From assembly GCF_003286085.1 (NCBI RefSeq), contig NW_020825288.1, positions 14,632,001-14,696,000 of the forward strand: a stretch of 64,000 nt of DNA, read 5' to 3'. Of this stretch, positions 1 to 12,088 are shown in pieces. Below the pieces are notes generated by a model that worked only from the letters and a program-made list of their open reading frames with translations, made no database searches and was not told the origin of the DNA. The DNA comes from Drosophila persimilis. Its lineage: Eukaryota; Arthropoda; Insecta; Diptera; Drosophilidae. The position numbers and the translations under genes were made by a program. Within the stretch, counting starts at the first letter, position 1. Each line of letters opens with the position of its first letter.

Positions 1-1705
<1,705 letters not shown>

Positions 1706-1959
1706 CTAACGAGTTGACTTGATTAAATTAAAAGTTAATAAGGCGGGGCACCAATGCCCGACTAAGATTTTTTTTTTTCGTCTGTCGTTGCCACAAATAC
1801 ACAAAACACAGTTTTTGCCATTCACCCAGCAGCGTTACAATATGGGTATCTCCCATTCTTATCAGGTGGCAGCACCACGAGGATAAATACCACCACCAAA
1901 TAAAAATACGGATTGAGCAACATTTTGCATACCCTTGGAAATGGATATTATAGAACTGA

Positions 1960-2465
1960 GAGAATGTTTGTCATGTTTGGGCATGGCTGAAAGTTCTATC
2001 TGGCTAATAATATTCGATGGAATATCAAAATTGAGCAATATGGTTACCAATCCTTGACGTAGAACGATTAACCTATTATAAGCCAAGGAATTTCAATTTT
2101 CCACCGAAAATAATAATAATTTAATAATTTTAACGCAGTTCAAGTGAAATTTATCGTGGTTATTTTTAAGTATAGATGAAAGATGGCATGAATCTACAAG
2201 AAGAATTTAAAATCGTTAATATTTTCCGCCATTTACCTCAAGTAGTTGAACAATTTAAATAGAGGGGCTTAAGTGGGCTAAGTTCGGGTTTTCATCATAC
2301 GAGACGCTATATGTTGTTTAAGAATCAAAATGGAGGCAAAAACAGTAAAAGTCAAGTCTTTAAAATAAGCCATTCAAGTATAAAATAGATTCATCAATTG
2401 GATAAAATTATGTGGGCATGGCTTAATATTCTATATAGCTAGTAATATTGCACGGAAGATAAAAA
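1960..2465 (+). repeat. Dispersed AT-rich repeat, copy 1 (plus a partial second copy)
   Basis: The stretch 1960-2300 matches the reverse complement of about 28715-29040. Shared blocks in order are CAATCCTTGACGNAGAACGATTAACC, CCGAAAATAAT, CGCAGTTCAAGTGAAA-like, TTTTTAAGTANAGATGAA and TTTAAGTGGGCTAAG. A shorter piece at about 2405-2460 (GGGCATGGCTTAATATTCTATATAGCTAGTAATATT) repeats the 1978-2013 part of the same element. No coding capacity was seen. The family is not identified; a miniature non-autonomous DNA element is possible. Confidence 0.7.
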
Positions 2466-2483
2466 AAAAGGAATATGAATAAT

Positions 2484-2865
2484 TCGTCGGTATATTTTGA
2501 AAATGAGACCGTATATTTCAGTATTTATTTGAATCGGGTATTGAATCGGTAATAGCCGCTTGACAGCAACCGTAGGGCATACCCTACGGAAGAGGACATT
2601 ATAGAGTGTTTAGACATTATAGACATATAATCGTTACTTGTCAGTATCTGTTTAAAGGGTACTTCGGAGACCAAGAATTGGTATCGTGATTAGGATATAT
2701 ATACAGAAAAGCAATATTTGCATATTAAATTAACGAAATAGGGTATACAAATGCGAATACTTCGTTTGACAAGGATAATTCGTCAGTATATTTACGGTAT
2801 ATTTATGAAATGAGACGGTATATTTCTGAGGGACAGACGGTATATTTAAATGTGTGGTCACACTG
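2484..2865 (+). promoter_or_regulatory. Fkbp39 promoter: motif 6 cluster plus motif 1
   Basis: Repeated GGTATATTT / CAGTATATTT words (Ohler motif 6, KTYRGTATWTTT) lie at 2488-2525 and 2773-2848. A perfect motif 1, TGGTCACACTG, lies at 2855-2865, about 90 bp before the Fkbp39 ATG. Motif 1 and motif 6 co-occur in TATA-less housekeeping promoters of Drosophila, so this is probably the core promoter. Confidence 0.75.
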
Positions 2866-2952
2866 TATACTGCCCGCGTCAGGCTTCTCTTGTAAAATAA
2901 TTTCTTGACATTTAAGTTGTATTCCAGCAGAAAAAAGGAAAAAAAAATCAAT

Positions 2953-4261
2953 ATGTCGATGTTTTGGGGTAAGTTGGTCCTTTTTAATGATTTTAATGAT
3001 TTGTATCCAGGGCCATAGTGGTCACGCATGGGCGCATGGGCATCGCAGCCGACGCTGTTGCACCGGCCACGTGCTTGCGACACGCCGGCAGCGTGGAACG
3101 CCACCATTTTAGAGACGAAATGTGTAACATGTTCTTATATCTTTTGATGCATTAGGATTGGTAATGAAGCCTAACCGCAAGTACACCCAGACGATTGTAA
3201 AGTCGTTCCATATTTCGGGTGTTGCTCTCGATAAGGGAGAGGAGGCCAAGTTGTATTTGACAGCCGAAAAGCAAAAGTATGTGGTCGCCACAGTCCGCAA
3301 AGATAATCCACAAGTCCCGCTGGACTTGAACTTTAGCAAGGGCGACCGAATCATATTCCAAACAACAGGTAAGCTGATTTTATGATTAATAGTGTGCACC
3401 CACAGGCATCCATAAAGCTTACATATTAATCGGTATTCAAAATTTTCTTCTAACTTCGCAGGCGACGCCACTGTTTCATTGCTGGGCTACTTGCATGACA
3501 TTGATTCGGAAGATGAGGACGATGAGGAGTTTAATTTGAAGACTTTATTGAAGGGCAAGGCAGACAAGAATGGCCAGAAGGATGAGGACGAAGACGACGA
3601 CGAGGAAGGCGATGAAGACGATGAAGACATTGAGGACAGTCAGATTATCGAAGAGTACGAGTCCTTGCTGGAAAATGGCGACGAAGAAGATGATGAGGAG
3701 GACGACGAAGATGAGAGTGAGGAAGAGGATGATTCTGAGGAGGAGGATGAGCAGCCCAAAGCCAAGGTTGCCAAGATAGCACCCAAAGCTAATGAGAAAG
3801 CAGGAAAAGATCAGAACGGTGTAGCCAAAAACCAGCCGGAGAAGCAGGCGAAGAAGGAAAAACCCGAGTCCAAGAAGGAGCAGCCGAAGGCCAAGGAGCA
3901 GGAGAAAAAGCCTGCCGGCGGCGAGCGCACCATCACGGGCGGTGTGAAAATTTTGGACCTGACCACTGGAAAAGGGCCAGAGGCCCAGAAGGGAAAACGT
4001 GCCACCGTATACTACATCGGTCGTCTCCAGAGCAACAACAAGACCTTTGACAGCATGCTACAGGGCAAGGGATTCCGCTTCCGCCTAGGAGGCGGTGAAG
4101 TCATCAAGGGCTGGGACACTGGCGTCATTGGCATGAAGGTTGGCGGCAAGCGTCGCATCACGTGCCCCCCGCACATGGCCTACGGTTCCCGTGGAGCTCC
4201 TCCAAATATTCCAGGCAACTCGACACTTGTCTTCGATGTGGAGTTGAAGGGAGTGAACTAA
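2953..4261 (+). CDS. Fkbp39: Fkbp39, nucleolar FK506-binding peptidyl-prolyl isomerase
   Basis: Exons lie at 2953-2968, 3156-3368 and 3462-4261 and join in frame to 342 aa. The tiny first exon encodes MSMFWG, as in the D. melanogaster protein. An N-terminal nucleoplasmin-like domain (about residues 1-95, LLGYLHDIDSEDED at its end) is followed by long Asp/Glu tracts, a Lys-rich linker and a C-terminal FKBP domain (about 250-342). The FKBP domain shows VYYIGRLQ, GGGEVIKGWD, HMAYGSRGAPP and STLVFDVELKG, including the Trp at the pocket floor. The family isomerises X-Pro bonds and acts as a histone chaperone in the nucleus. Fkbp39 is linked to ecdysone/juvenile hormone response and autophagy control in D. 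melanogaster. It is convergent with mRpL9, with 155 bp between the two stop codons. Confidence 0.95.
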
Positions 4262-4416
4262 AAATAAACATCATATAGACTCTGTAATGTAGCATTTAAG
4301 GTAGTATTCCACATCGTACAACTTTTGAGCAACAATTGATGAAATGTTAAAATAAATATTCTTTGTTTTTCACGCTGTTCATAAATAAAACAGTTTTGTA
4401 ACATATATTTTTATTG

Positions 4417-5227
4417 TTAACAGTTTAAGGTCTCTTTTTCAGGGGAACTAACATCCAGCAACGGCTCTGATGTCATTTTCCAGTGCTCCAGCACGTAGGG
4501 CAAACGTTCGCTTGGGTCCGTGCTCCAATGATGCAAGCGGCATTTGAGCGTGGCCTGCTCCAATTTATTGATTGTTACGATGCAGTAAAAGTCCTTGCTT
4601 TCCTTCTTAAGATCGGGTCCCTCAATGCGCTCCTTGGGCAGGGTAATGCAATCCTCTTTGCAATGGAAGCCGGCCTTGCGAAGCGAGGCTTTGATGTGCC
4701 ACGGCTCGAGCACCCACGGCTCATCCTTGTTCATAATCACAGCCAAGACAATGGACTCCAGCATGTTGACCGTCCGTTGGGCATAAGCCGAGCTGTGCTT
4801 CACTGCCGACTTCTCGGCCTCTGTCTTCGCGTACTTGGCAATGTTCTCGGGCGTTTTGTAGGCCGCCAGTCCCGGCAGCAGCAATTTGTTGTAGACGAAA
4901 TGGGGCTTCATGGACACAACGTCGCCCTTGTCGCCGACACCTTCGACAAAGGTCTTTAGGACTACTTCCATGTTGGGCCGCTTCTTCACTTGCGTGTCCT
5001 CTACCAGCTCATAGATGAAGTGTTTGGCCCGCATACGCCGGGGCTTCTCGTTGGTTTTGTGCAACAGCGGTTCATATTTTCGTTTCAGGATGAACGTGGT
5101 CTGCAAACGAAAAGTTTGAATGATGGTGGCCCTCCTCGATGTCGACATTACTTACCCGGACCTGCTGCTGCAGGCTGGTTGCACTTTTCAGCAGATTTAG
5201 CTGTGTTACGCAGATATTTTTCAGCAT
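4417..5227 (-). CDS. mRpL9: Mitochondrial ribosomal protein L9
   Basis: Exon 1 (5156-5227) encodes MLKNICVTQLNLLKSATSLQQQVR and exon 2 (4417-5100) the rest, giving 251 aa. A short basic, hydroxylated N-terminus fits a mitochondrial targeting peptide. The bL9 signature region is clear: VVLKTFVEGVGDKGDVVSMK and YNKLLLPGLAAYKTPEN. An insect/animal-specific C-terminal extension includes PWVLEPWHIKASLRKAGF and LHHWSTDPSERLPYVLEHW. The product is a large-subunit protein of the mitochondrial ribosome. A longer single-exon reading from an upstream ATG at 5148 is rejected because the spliced start matches the ortholog. The GTAAGT donor and TTTGCAG acceptor are both good. Confidence 0.95.
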
Positions 5228-5397
5228 ATTTCTCGTGTTTACAACTTAACAGTAGCGCGTTTTCTGGCAACGCCTTACGTAAGCTATTTGATAGATATGG
5301 CAGCCCTGCAGTTGCTCTATTTGGCGCGTAATTTGTTTATAAGATTTATTTACAATTTACAATTTAAATGTGGTTTACAATTACACTTACACAACAT

Positions 5398-6876
5398 TTA
5401 TGGCTCAATTGTATTTTGGATCCAGTCAACGTATTTTCCCACGAGCGTGTACACTCCTGGCCAGCCCGCCAGGCCGCAGGGCGTGGGCCCGAAGGAAACC
5501 ACGCCCGCCAAGAAATAGTAAGTATTTACTTTGTTTGTGTCCAGGCCTATCAGCGGACCCCCGGAGTCACCGCGACACGAGTCGATGCCCTCTTTGCCGC
5601 CTGCACACATCTGTGTGTCCTCCAGCATTATGTCCTGACGGTTGTACACGGCCTGGCAGTCGTCCATTCTGGTCCCTTCCACGGCAGCCTTGAGCTTCAG
5701 ATTGCTGGAGGACATCTCTTCCGTCTTTCCCCAGCCAGCCACATCCATGGTAATGCCATCAAACGTGGCTGAGCGCAGATTCACGTCCAGGGGCAAGCAA
5801 ATGGGCCGCACAAAGTCGGTGTACTCCACTTGGTTGCCCAAACGTAGCAAAGCAATGTCGTTAACCTGGTTTTTAGAGCTGGGAATGTAGGAGGGATGTG
5901 GTATAGTCCGCTCGACAGGCACATCCAAGTGCGCAGGTGCACAGTCCTTCATGCCCCGTACGTCCAACTCGCAGTCGGGATCGGTGGCGGTGTCCCACTC
6001 GCCCAGGCGCACACCAGTCAGTCGCCAGTCGGCGGGCAGGGCCTTACCATTGACACAGTGCGAGGCCGTCACCACATACCGAGTGCTAATCAAGGAGCCA
6101 CCGCAATGATGGCCCTTTTTGCCAGCGGCTGCGGAAAAGAATAAATGAAAAGGGAACAAGAAGTCGGACGTATCTTAGGCACTCACTCTTGGTGTATTCT
6201 ATCAATGCCATCCAGGGGAACTCGTCGATTTTGGTTCGGACGCCACCGTAAATACGATTGGACAACAGATTGCCGCATTGGCCTGGCAGCGGCAGCAGAT
6301 TGCTATTGGTGATGTTTGGTTGGACCGACTGCTGCATCGTGGTCGGGCTGGTGTCCCGGTACCTATCCAGGCAGCAGATCAATACCTTACCGTTCGTATA
6401 GCCACACTGGCTGCGACTGAGGTAGAGTCTGTCGGTGTCACGCAGAGGGCTCGTCGTCAGCACGCCATAGAGATATTTGCAATCCTCCAGATGGATGCAC
6501 AGGGCCCGTTCCCGATTGGGCGTAATGCATCGCCCATAGTTGGGCACTTGGGTGGCCTCATTGGGGAAATAGAACTCTGGGGGGCAAATGATTAAACACT
6601 GTATGTAATTTAGTCTGAATTGAGCAAAAATGCATATCTAATTCCAAAAATAAACAAAAATTCCGTTTGGCAAACAGCCTCTGAATATCTAAAAACTATT
6701 AGCATTAGATTTAGATATATAGGCAATGGAACAGGTTTTGGGGTTTCAGAAGACATGTGAAGGCCCAGAGCACAAGCCAATCAGTATACCTTCTTCAATG
6801 TTTACTTACGACCTAACACGGCTGACAAGTTTGCTAAAATCCCACAAATAAAACAGATGTACTCTATTTTGAACAT
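5398..6876 (-). CDS. ea: easter, CLIP-domain serine protease of the dorsoventral cascade
   Basis: Exons 6810-6876, 6187-6576 and 5398-6128 join in frame to 395 aa, very close to the 392 aa of D. melanogaster Easter. A hydrophobic signal peptide (MFKIEYICFICGIL) precedes a CLIP domain (CITPNRERALCIHLEDCKYL ... QCGYTNGKVLICC). The predicted activation cleavage is at SNR|IYGG. The chymotrypsin-fold domain has catalytic His in VVTASHC, Asp in NDIALLRL and Ser in CRGDSGGP. Asp at position 189 (IDSCRGDSG) implies trypsin-like specificity. Known role: Easter is activated by Snake in the perivitelline space and cleaves Spatzle to start ventral Toll signalling. The start at 6876 is chosen because the ATG 7 bases upstream is out of frame. 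A second CLIP protease lies just upstream on the same strand. Confidence 0.96.
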
Positions 6877-7230
6877 TTTTCATGTAGTGTCTGCCTCGCT
6901 TAATCCTTTCTCAAGACGTCGTCGATTGATATCGCAGCTTGGGGCAGCTGATATCAAAATAAACACCGCGATAATGGGGGCTGATCTTCAGCTGCGAATA
7001 AAAAGCGATGACTAAAACGGAATTCCCGTGGAGCAGTGCGGAGCGGCCCAAAGCGAAGCTTTGCGTGAGCTTTGATCGGAAGCTTTTGCTCTCGCTATCA
7101 AATTCGTATCAGGTATAAAGACAATTGATTTAATCTCGGTTTTTTATGATCGCTAAAATTACACTTCTACACTGTAGACTTTGGCATTGAAAGAAAGCTT
7201 TGGATGGACGCCTCCCATTGTTGCAGCTGG
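6877..7230. other. Spacer between two tandem proteases
   Basis: About 350 bp containing the easter 5' UTR and promoter and the 3' end of the next protease gene. The palindrome CAGCTGATATC near 6947 and the similar GCAGCTGAAGATCAGC-type sequence near 6980 (reverse strand) are E-box-like. No TATA box or ORF could be assigned with confidence. Confidence 0.5.
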
Positions 7231-10200
7231 TCAGGTATTGGGCGTCCTGCTGATGCTCCTCTGAATCCAGTCCGAAAAGCTGCTGACCAGCGTGTAAACA
7301 CCCGGAATTGTGGTAACACCACACAAAGTCGGTCCAAAGGCCACAATGCCAATGAGCGTATAGCGTCCATTGATGGCCAACAGGCCAGAGGTACCATCGT
7401 CCATGAACGGCCCGCCGCTGTCCCCACGGCACACGTCATTCATCGGCTGGCCCTGGGCACACAGGTGACTGGGTGTGATCACAATCGGCTGCTGGAAGTT
7501 CTCGCTGAGAGTGGCATACGCAATCGCACAGCTGGTGGTGTTCACTATGGGCAGCCGAATAAACCGCACCGTGGATGATGTCGAATTGGTAGAGATGTTA
7601 CCTGAAATTACAAATATGCAGACGGATTTTTTTTTAATCATGGTAGGCTTTGCATTTTCCTGCTGTGGTACACCTATTCCAGTCAACTGGTAAATCCAGT
7701 CAAATCGAACGTGTGCCGTTCGATGCTAAAGCAACAATATCTCTATTGAAAAACGAACCCACACAGATACCAAAGCATATTACGACCTTGTTTCAAGACA
7801 TACCTTCCGAATTCGCAGTGCTCCAGCCGGCGGCAACTCCCGTTTGCCCAATCAGCCTATTCCCGAGGGTCTCAGTGCTGGTCAAAGGTAAGCAAATGGG
7901 CGTAAAGGTACCTGAGGGGACGATAAAGTTAGTGGCGTGGCAGACATGGGGGATGGAATGGATGGATGCACTTACTAGCCGTACTGTTGAGCCGCAGCAG
8001 AGCAATGTCGTTGGCATATCTGGGCTGGTCGAAATTCGGGTGCACCAACACTTGGTCGATGGCAAACAGATTGGAGGAATCCTCCGCATTGGCCGGTGCA
8101 TCGCCGAGCCGCACATGGGATCTGGGAGTGGGGTAATAGCTGCATTAGAATGGGCGGGAGTATTATCCCTTGCCAAAACACTTACACTTCCAGGTCGCCA
8201 ACCAGGTTAACCACACAATGGGCGGCTGTCACAACATAGTTGCTGGCGATCAGCGATCCCGAGCAGCGGAAGCTGATGCGGTTGCTGCCTGAAATAGTTT
8301 TTGGAATGGATGATTCATGCGATTTCTTCTCATTCAACAGCGCCCTATCGATAATGGAGAAAAAAGGGTGTCCCTGTGCGCCAGACGGAAAACAGTCAGA
8401 CGCTTGTAATGCTAATGGGCATCCTTCCCAAGGATCCGGACAACACGTTTCACAGAATGGCGGCCCACCCGCTGGCCGTCGTCCGCCATGCGGCCCAGGT
8501 CCACCCATGGGACGTCGGGGGCGGTGCGGACCAGACCCGTGTGGAGAAGAACTGTGTCCGATTAGCAAGCCAGGTGGTGCTGGAGGCGCTGGTGCTGGAG
8601 GTGCTGGTACCTCTGGCCGTAGAACACGTGGTCCTGCAGATGAGTCAGATGATGACCGGGTTGTTGCCTTTGGACCTGATGGTGGATATGGCGTTGGCCC
8701 GAACGGAGAGCGTTACGGTGATCCTGTCGGTGTTCGTGGCGGTGAACCTGGCACTGGTCCTGATGGTGGCAGCGGTGGATACGGCGGCGGTCCAACTGAT
8801 GCTTCTGGCAAAGGCATTGACAGCGGATATGGCGCCGGTTCTGGCACTGGCGGTGCTCCTGGCAAAGGCTACAACAATGGTCGAGGCGGTGGCCCAGGCA
8901 CAGGCACAGGCACTGGAAGCGGATATGGTGAAGCTCAGGGCTTCGGACAAGGCCCAAATCCCAAAAGAGAACAAACAGCATTACCTGGAGGCCGCTTGTC
9001 CATGGCCATAGCTGTGGGGCTCTTTGCCGCAGGAGTCGCTTCGACCATCAAGCTAGGAGCTGTGGCCAACGAGATGGGCTAGGATCGCTAGCAGGGGTTT
9101 ATTATATTTACCAGTTTGCAACAAACACGAGGGCAAGGTCACCCAAATACTCATCTACACAATATCCCGGACACAATTAATCCAAGTATCACATACAAGC
9201 AGGCGCTTATGTTTGCCATTCAAATTCTAAATTAGAGCAGTTCCAAGGAGTCCACGTGTGTCCTTTACTTACTTCTGTTTCTGTAGGCGATCCTAGCCAA
9301 CCATGGGTATTGTCCTGCAGTGGCCTGTTCTCCTCCAAGCAAACGGCTTTCGATGCTTATTCCGCAGGAGGACACTGTCGCAGGAACAGCAGTAGGAGAA
9401 GCAGACGTGGTGGTTGACGGCAGGGCCGTGGTAAAAGGTGCCAAGGGTGGACCTTGACTCACGTCTGTGCTGGTCTCCTGTTCCCCGCCATGTCGCAGGA
9501 AGCGCAAGTCCCCGGGAAACACGATAGGCTTGTCCTCTGGGGCAGGACGCGGCGAGTGCCAATCGTTGCTGCCATGGTCGATGTCGTAGTGGAATGAGTG
9601 ACCGCTTCCACTGCCAAAGCGATGATCATAAAACTCTGGATCTACTGGCTGGGGACAGTTTCTTTGCTCCTTGAAGTCCCAGTAGTCGTGCAGATTCATT
9701 TCTGTTTCGTCCTGGCCAAAGGCTGGCGGAGACAGACGACTGTCGCCCCAAATCCAGCGCTCGTCCGGTGGGGCAAAACGTAGCATGCGCATGGGCCTGA
9801 CCGTGGACTCATGGCGGTGTCGACTTTGGTGCTGGCTCTGAGGGCAGCAGACCAGGGGATCGATTCCTTCATAGCCACAGCCTGCCGCGTGTACCTTCGC
9901 AAAGACAGCGGCCCGCTCTTCCGGCTGATGATGCAGCAGAAGACGGGTGAAGGCAACGCACTCTTTGATCCGGATGCAGTTGCAAGCTCTCAAACTGGCA
10001 CACCCGAAATCGGCTGAAACGAGAACAGGCTTACTCAACGCTTACTCCGGCCAAGGTCAATGTCGGCCAGCGCCAAACCAGAAGTGACCCGTCTCCCGCA
10101 GCACGGCGGCAATTACTCACACACTCACTTTTTGGCTACGTTTTCGCGGTTTATTGCCCTTCGTTTTGCGGCGCTGGCCGAGCACATTTGCTGCTGCTGG

Positions 10201-10415
10201 GAATTTCTAGCCATTGGCCGTGACCCACAAAGCGCGCTGTTCTTTAATTGGATTCAATTCCCTTTTCCGAACGAAAATGCGTTCGCTTCTAGAGTCTTTT
10301 ATATAGCACGCACGCACGCACACGAAAACTTTAAATAGTTACTAAGATACTCACATCGGAGGAGGCACAGAATGCAGCACAATAGGCAGACGAGTTTCGC
10401 AAGGTGTTGCCGCAT
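7231..10415 (-). CDS. CLIP-domain trypsin-like serine protease next to easter
   Basis: Six exons were worked out: 10355-10415, 9273-10013, 8186-8288, 7976-8121, 7804-7911 and 7231-7601. All have GT-AG introns and the frame closes, giving 509 aa. Exon 1 encodes a Cys/Leu-rich signal peptide (MRQHLAKLVCLLCCILCLL). A CLIP domain follows (FGCASLRACNCIRIKEC ... AAGCGYEGIDPLVCC). Next is a long His/Pro/Thr-rich linker, unusually large for the family. Activation probably occurs at SIESR|LLGG. Catalytic His lies in VVTAAHC, Asp in NDIALLRL and Ser in CRGDSGGP, with Asp189 (MNDVCRGD). It is therefore probably an extracellular zymogen active after Arg/Lys. The natural substrate is unknown. It sits on the same strand upstream of easter, perhaps an old tandem relative. 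The large third-exon-side intron holds a nested gene on the other strand. Confidence 0.88.
8354..9082 (+). CDS. Nested opposite-strand gene: Gly-rich protein with C-terminal membrane helix
   Basis: An open frame on the plus strand lies entirely inside the protease intron 8289-9272. From ATG 8354 it gives 242 aa; an in-frame ATG at 8306 would add 16 residues. The Cys-rich start (MEKKGCPCAPDGKQSD) leads into Gly/Pro/Arg-rich sequence (GGPPAGRRPPCGPGPPMGRR). Imperfect Gly-rich repeats follow (GYGVGPNGERYGDP, GTGPDGGSGGYGGGP, GYGAGSGTGG). A final hydrophobic helix SMAIAVGLFAAGVASTI ends near the C-terminus. GC content and third-position bias are far above those of other introns here, and a perfect DRE (TATCGATA, 8346-8353) abuts the ATG. 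The product could be a tail-anchored or cell-surface structural protein; the function is not recognised. The overlapping shifted frame looks like a compositional shadow. Confidence 0.7.
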   Translation: MEKKGCPCAPDGKQSDACNANGHPSQGSGQHVSQNGGPPAGRRPPCGPGPPMGRRGRCGPDPCGEELCPISKPGGAGGAGAGGAGTSGRRTRGPADESDDDRVVAFGPDGGYGVGPNGERYGDPVGVRGGEPGTGPDGGSGGYGGGPTDASGKGIDSGYGAGSGTGGAPGKGYNNGRGGGPGTGTGTGSGYGEAQGFGQGPNPKREQTALPGGRLSMAIAVGLFAAGVASTIKLGAVANEMG

Positions 10416-11198
10416 TTCGTATTTTTTGTCAATCACTGATCGGAATCGAATGAATCTGTGAGCTGCCGCGAACACAACGTTTCCCGTCGATGTGCGAAAT
10501 TGAAATAAATTGGTTCAATCTGTGAGCTTACATATCTTATTTCCATTTTCATTTCCATTTCGATTTCAATGTGGGGCGACGAATCACAACAAAAAGAGAA
10601 CACGAAAAAGCCAATTATCAAGCCATAAACTTAATTTAGACAAAAGAGCGGCCGCTGCCCAAAACATCGCGCGGCAGGCAGCCTGCAGCGGCGTCTGAAG
10701 CGGCGTCTGAAGCGGGCAAAGATATTGCCGGCAAAAGCTGAGTAACCAGAGCCAAGAGAACCGAACTAAACATGTTTCAGTGCGTTTCCCGCGCCAAACT
10801 TGGAACCAGATCTGCAGAATAGGATAGAATGCGTTCGCCATTGGCATTGGGGGGAGCTTCTCAAATGAGCTCTTCTCGTGTATTTGATCTGTATGTGTTT
10901 AGTTTACAGTTGATGGATGCGCTTAGGATAGTTGATGAAAAAAATACGCACAAAATTAGAAATGGAATGTGAGCAGGATTATGTGACCCCAAAGTCGTTG
11001 GTTAGCTTGTGCTTTAGAACAGTAGATGTTCGGATTAGTTTTGCTTATCTCATAGAATTCGCGAACGGCAGAACTTACATAACTAGAAATGCATGTTGTA
11101 GAATGGAATGTCATACGACTAAAAATACTTAACTACTCATTAGGCCTTCGCATTATTTGTTCTGGTTTGTCTCGGGAACAAGAAAGCACTCTGTGCAT
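10416..11198. other. Intergenic: protease promoter and 3' region of the C14orf119-like gene
   Basis: The region between two minus-strand genes. It has T-rich and C/T-rich patches near 10540 and a short GGCGTCTGAAGC tandem at about 10690-10713. The right part is probably 3' UTR of the next gene. No supported gene was seen. Confidence 0.5.
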
Positions 11199-12088
11199 CT
11201 ATGCCACCGGGGGTATCACCTCGGGAGAGGCTACCGAGACTGTAACGTTATTCTCGACCTGTTCTACAGGTTCGACGCTCGGCTGGAGTTGGGGCTGGGG
11301 TTGGGGCTGGGGCGATGGCGATGGAGATGTCGAGGGCGATGTATTCACCGCAGTTGTTGTCACCGTAGCCGATAAATAATGGCCATTTACATCAGCATTG
11401 CAATCGTCGCCAGCAGACGCACGCTGCTCATTGTCGTCCTCGTCGTCGTCATCAACTGGCGTTTCTTGACGCAATACCGCTGCTAAATGGTTATCATTAT
11501 CTGCTTCTGCCTGCACCGCCTGGTTGGGGGCCGGAGCCTCGAGAGACTCCGCATCTGCTGCTGGAGCCGCTGCTGGAGGTGGCACAGCAGCTGCGACTGC
11601 AGCAGGCTGCTCCAGTTCGATGTCTTCGCCCGTTGCTGCTCCATTTTCATTTAAATGAACGGCTACGTCACCATTGTGCACGCCGCCATGGTGCCCCTTT
11701 AGCTCATTGATGATCTTTTCCCCCACTTTCGAGTCGATTTCGTTGATCTTTTCCTGCAGCTGGCATTTGAACTCGATCGGCCACTTGGGGCTCCATTCAC
11801 GAAACAGCTTAATCTGTTGACAATGCACAGTTAGATTGGGCTGCTGGTCGCCGGGGCTGGGAACTTTCTAATACTTACACGACACTGGAACAAGCTCATG
11901 GGCTTGTCCTGCACGCCTGCGGTTGCCAGGGCGTTTACAATGCCATTCACATGTACACTGGAGCCTCTGGTTAGGTACTCCACAAACACATACACAAAGT
12001 CGTCGCGCTGCAGTTCGCTCCACTCGTGAAACCATTGAATAATGTAACGGAATTCCCCGTCTATTGATAGATTGCTCATGGACATCAT
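11199..12088 (-). CDS. C14orf119-like conserved protein with a long low-complexity tail
   Basis: Exon 1 (11879-12088) and exon 2 (11199-11813) join in frame to 274 aa. The N-terminal 95 or so residues match the animal C14orf119 family: YIIQWFHEWSELQRDDF, then FQCRIKLFREWSPKWPIEF, a repeated W-x(2)-W helical pattern. The tail is rich in Ala, Pro, Glu/Asp and Gln, ending in a Ser-Pro/Gln-Pro run (SPSTSPSPSPQPQPQPQ). The family has no established biochemical function. In-frame Met codons at 12088, 12085 and 12079 make the exact start uncertain. The tail length is probably species-variable. Family assignment is from recognised sequence pattern. Confidence 0.82.

Noticed and set aside
8376-9011. 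A 211-codon frame overlapping the nested Gly-rich gene, shifted by one base
   Set aside because: It arises from the same GGN-rich repeats; its translation is a Met/Val/Ala/Leu-rich shadow without domains, while the chosen frame has a structured start and membrane helix.
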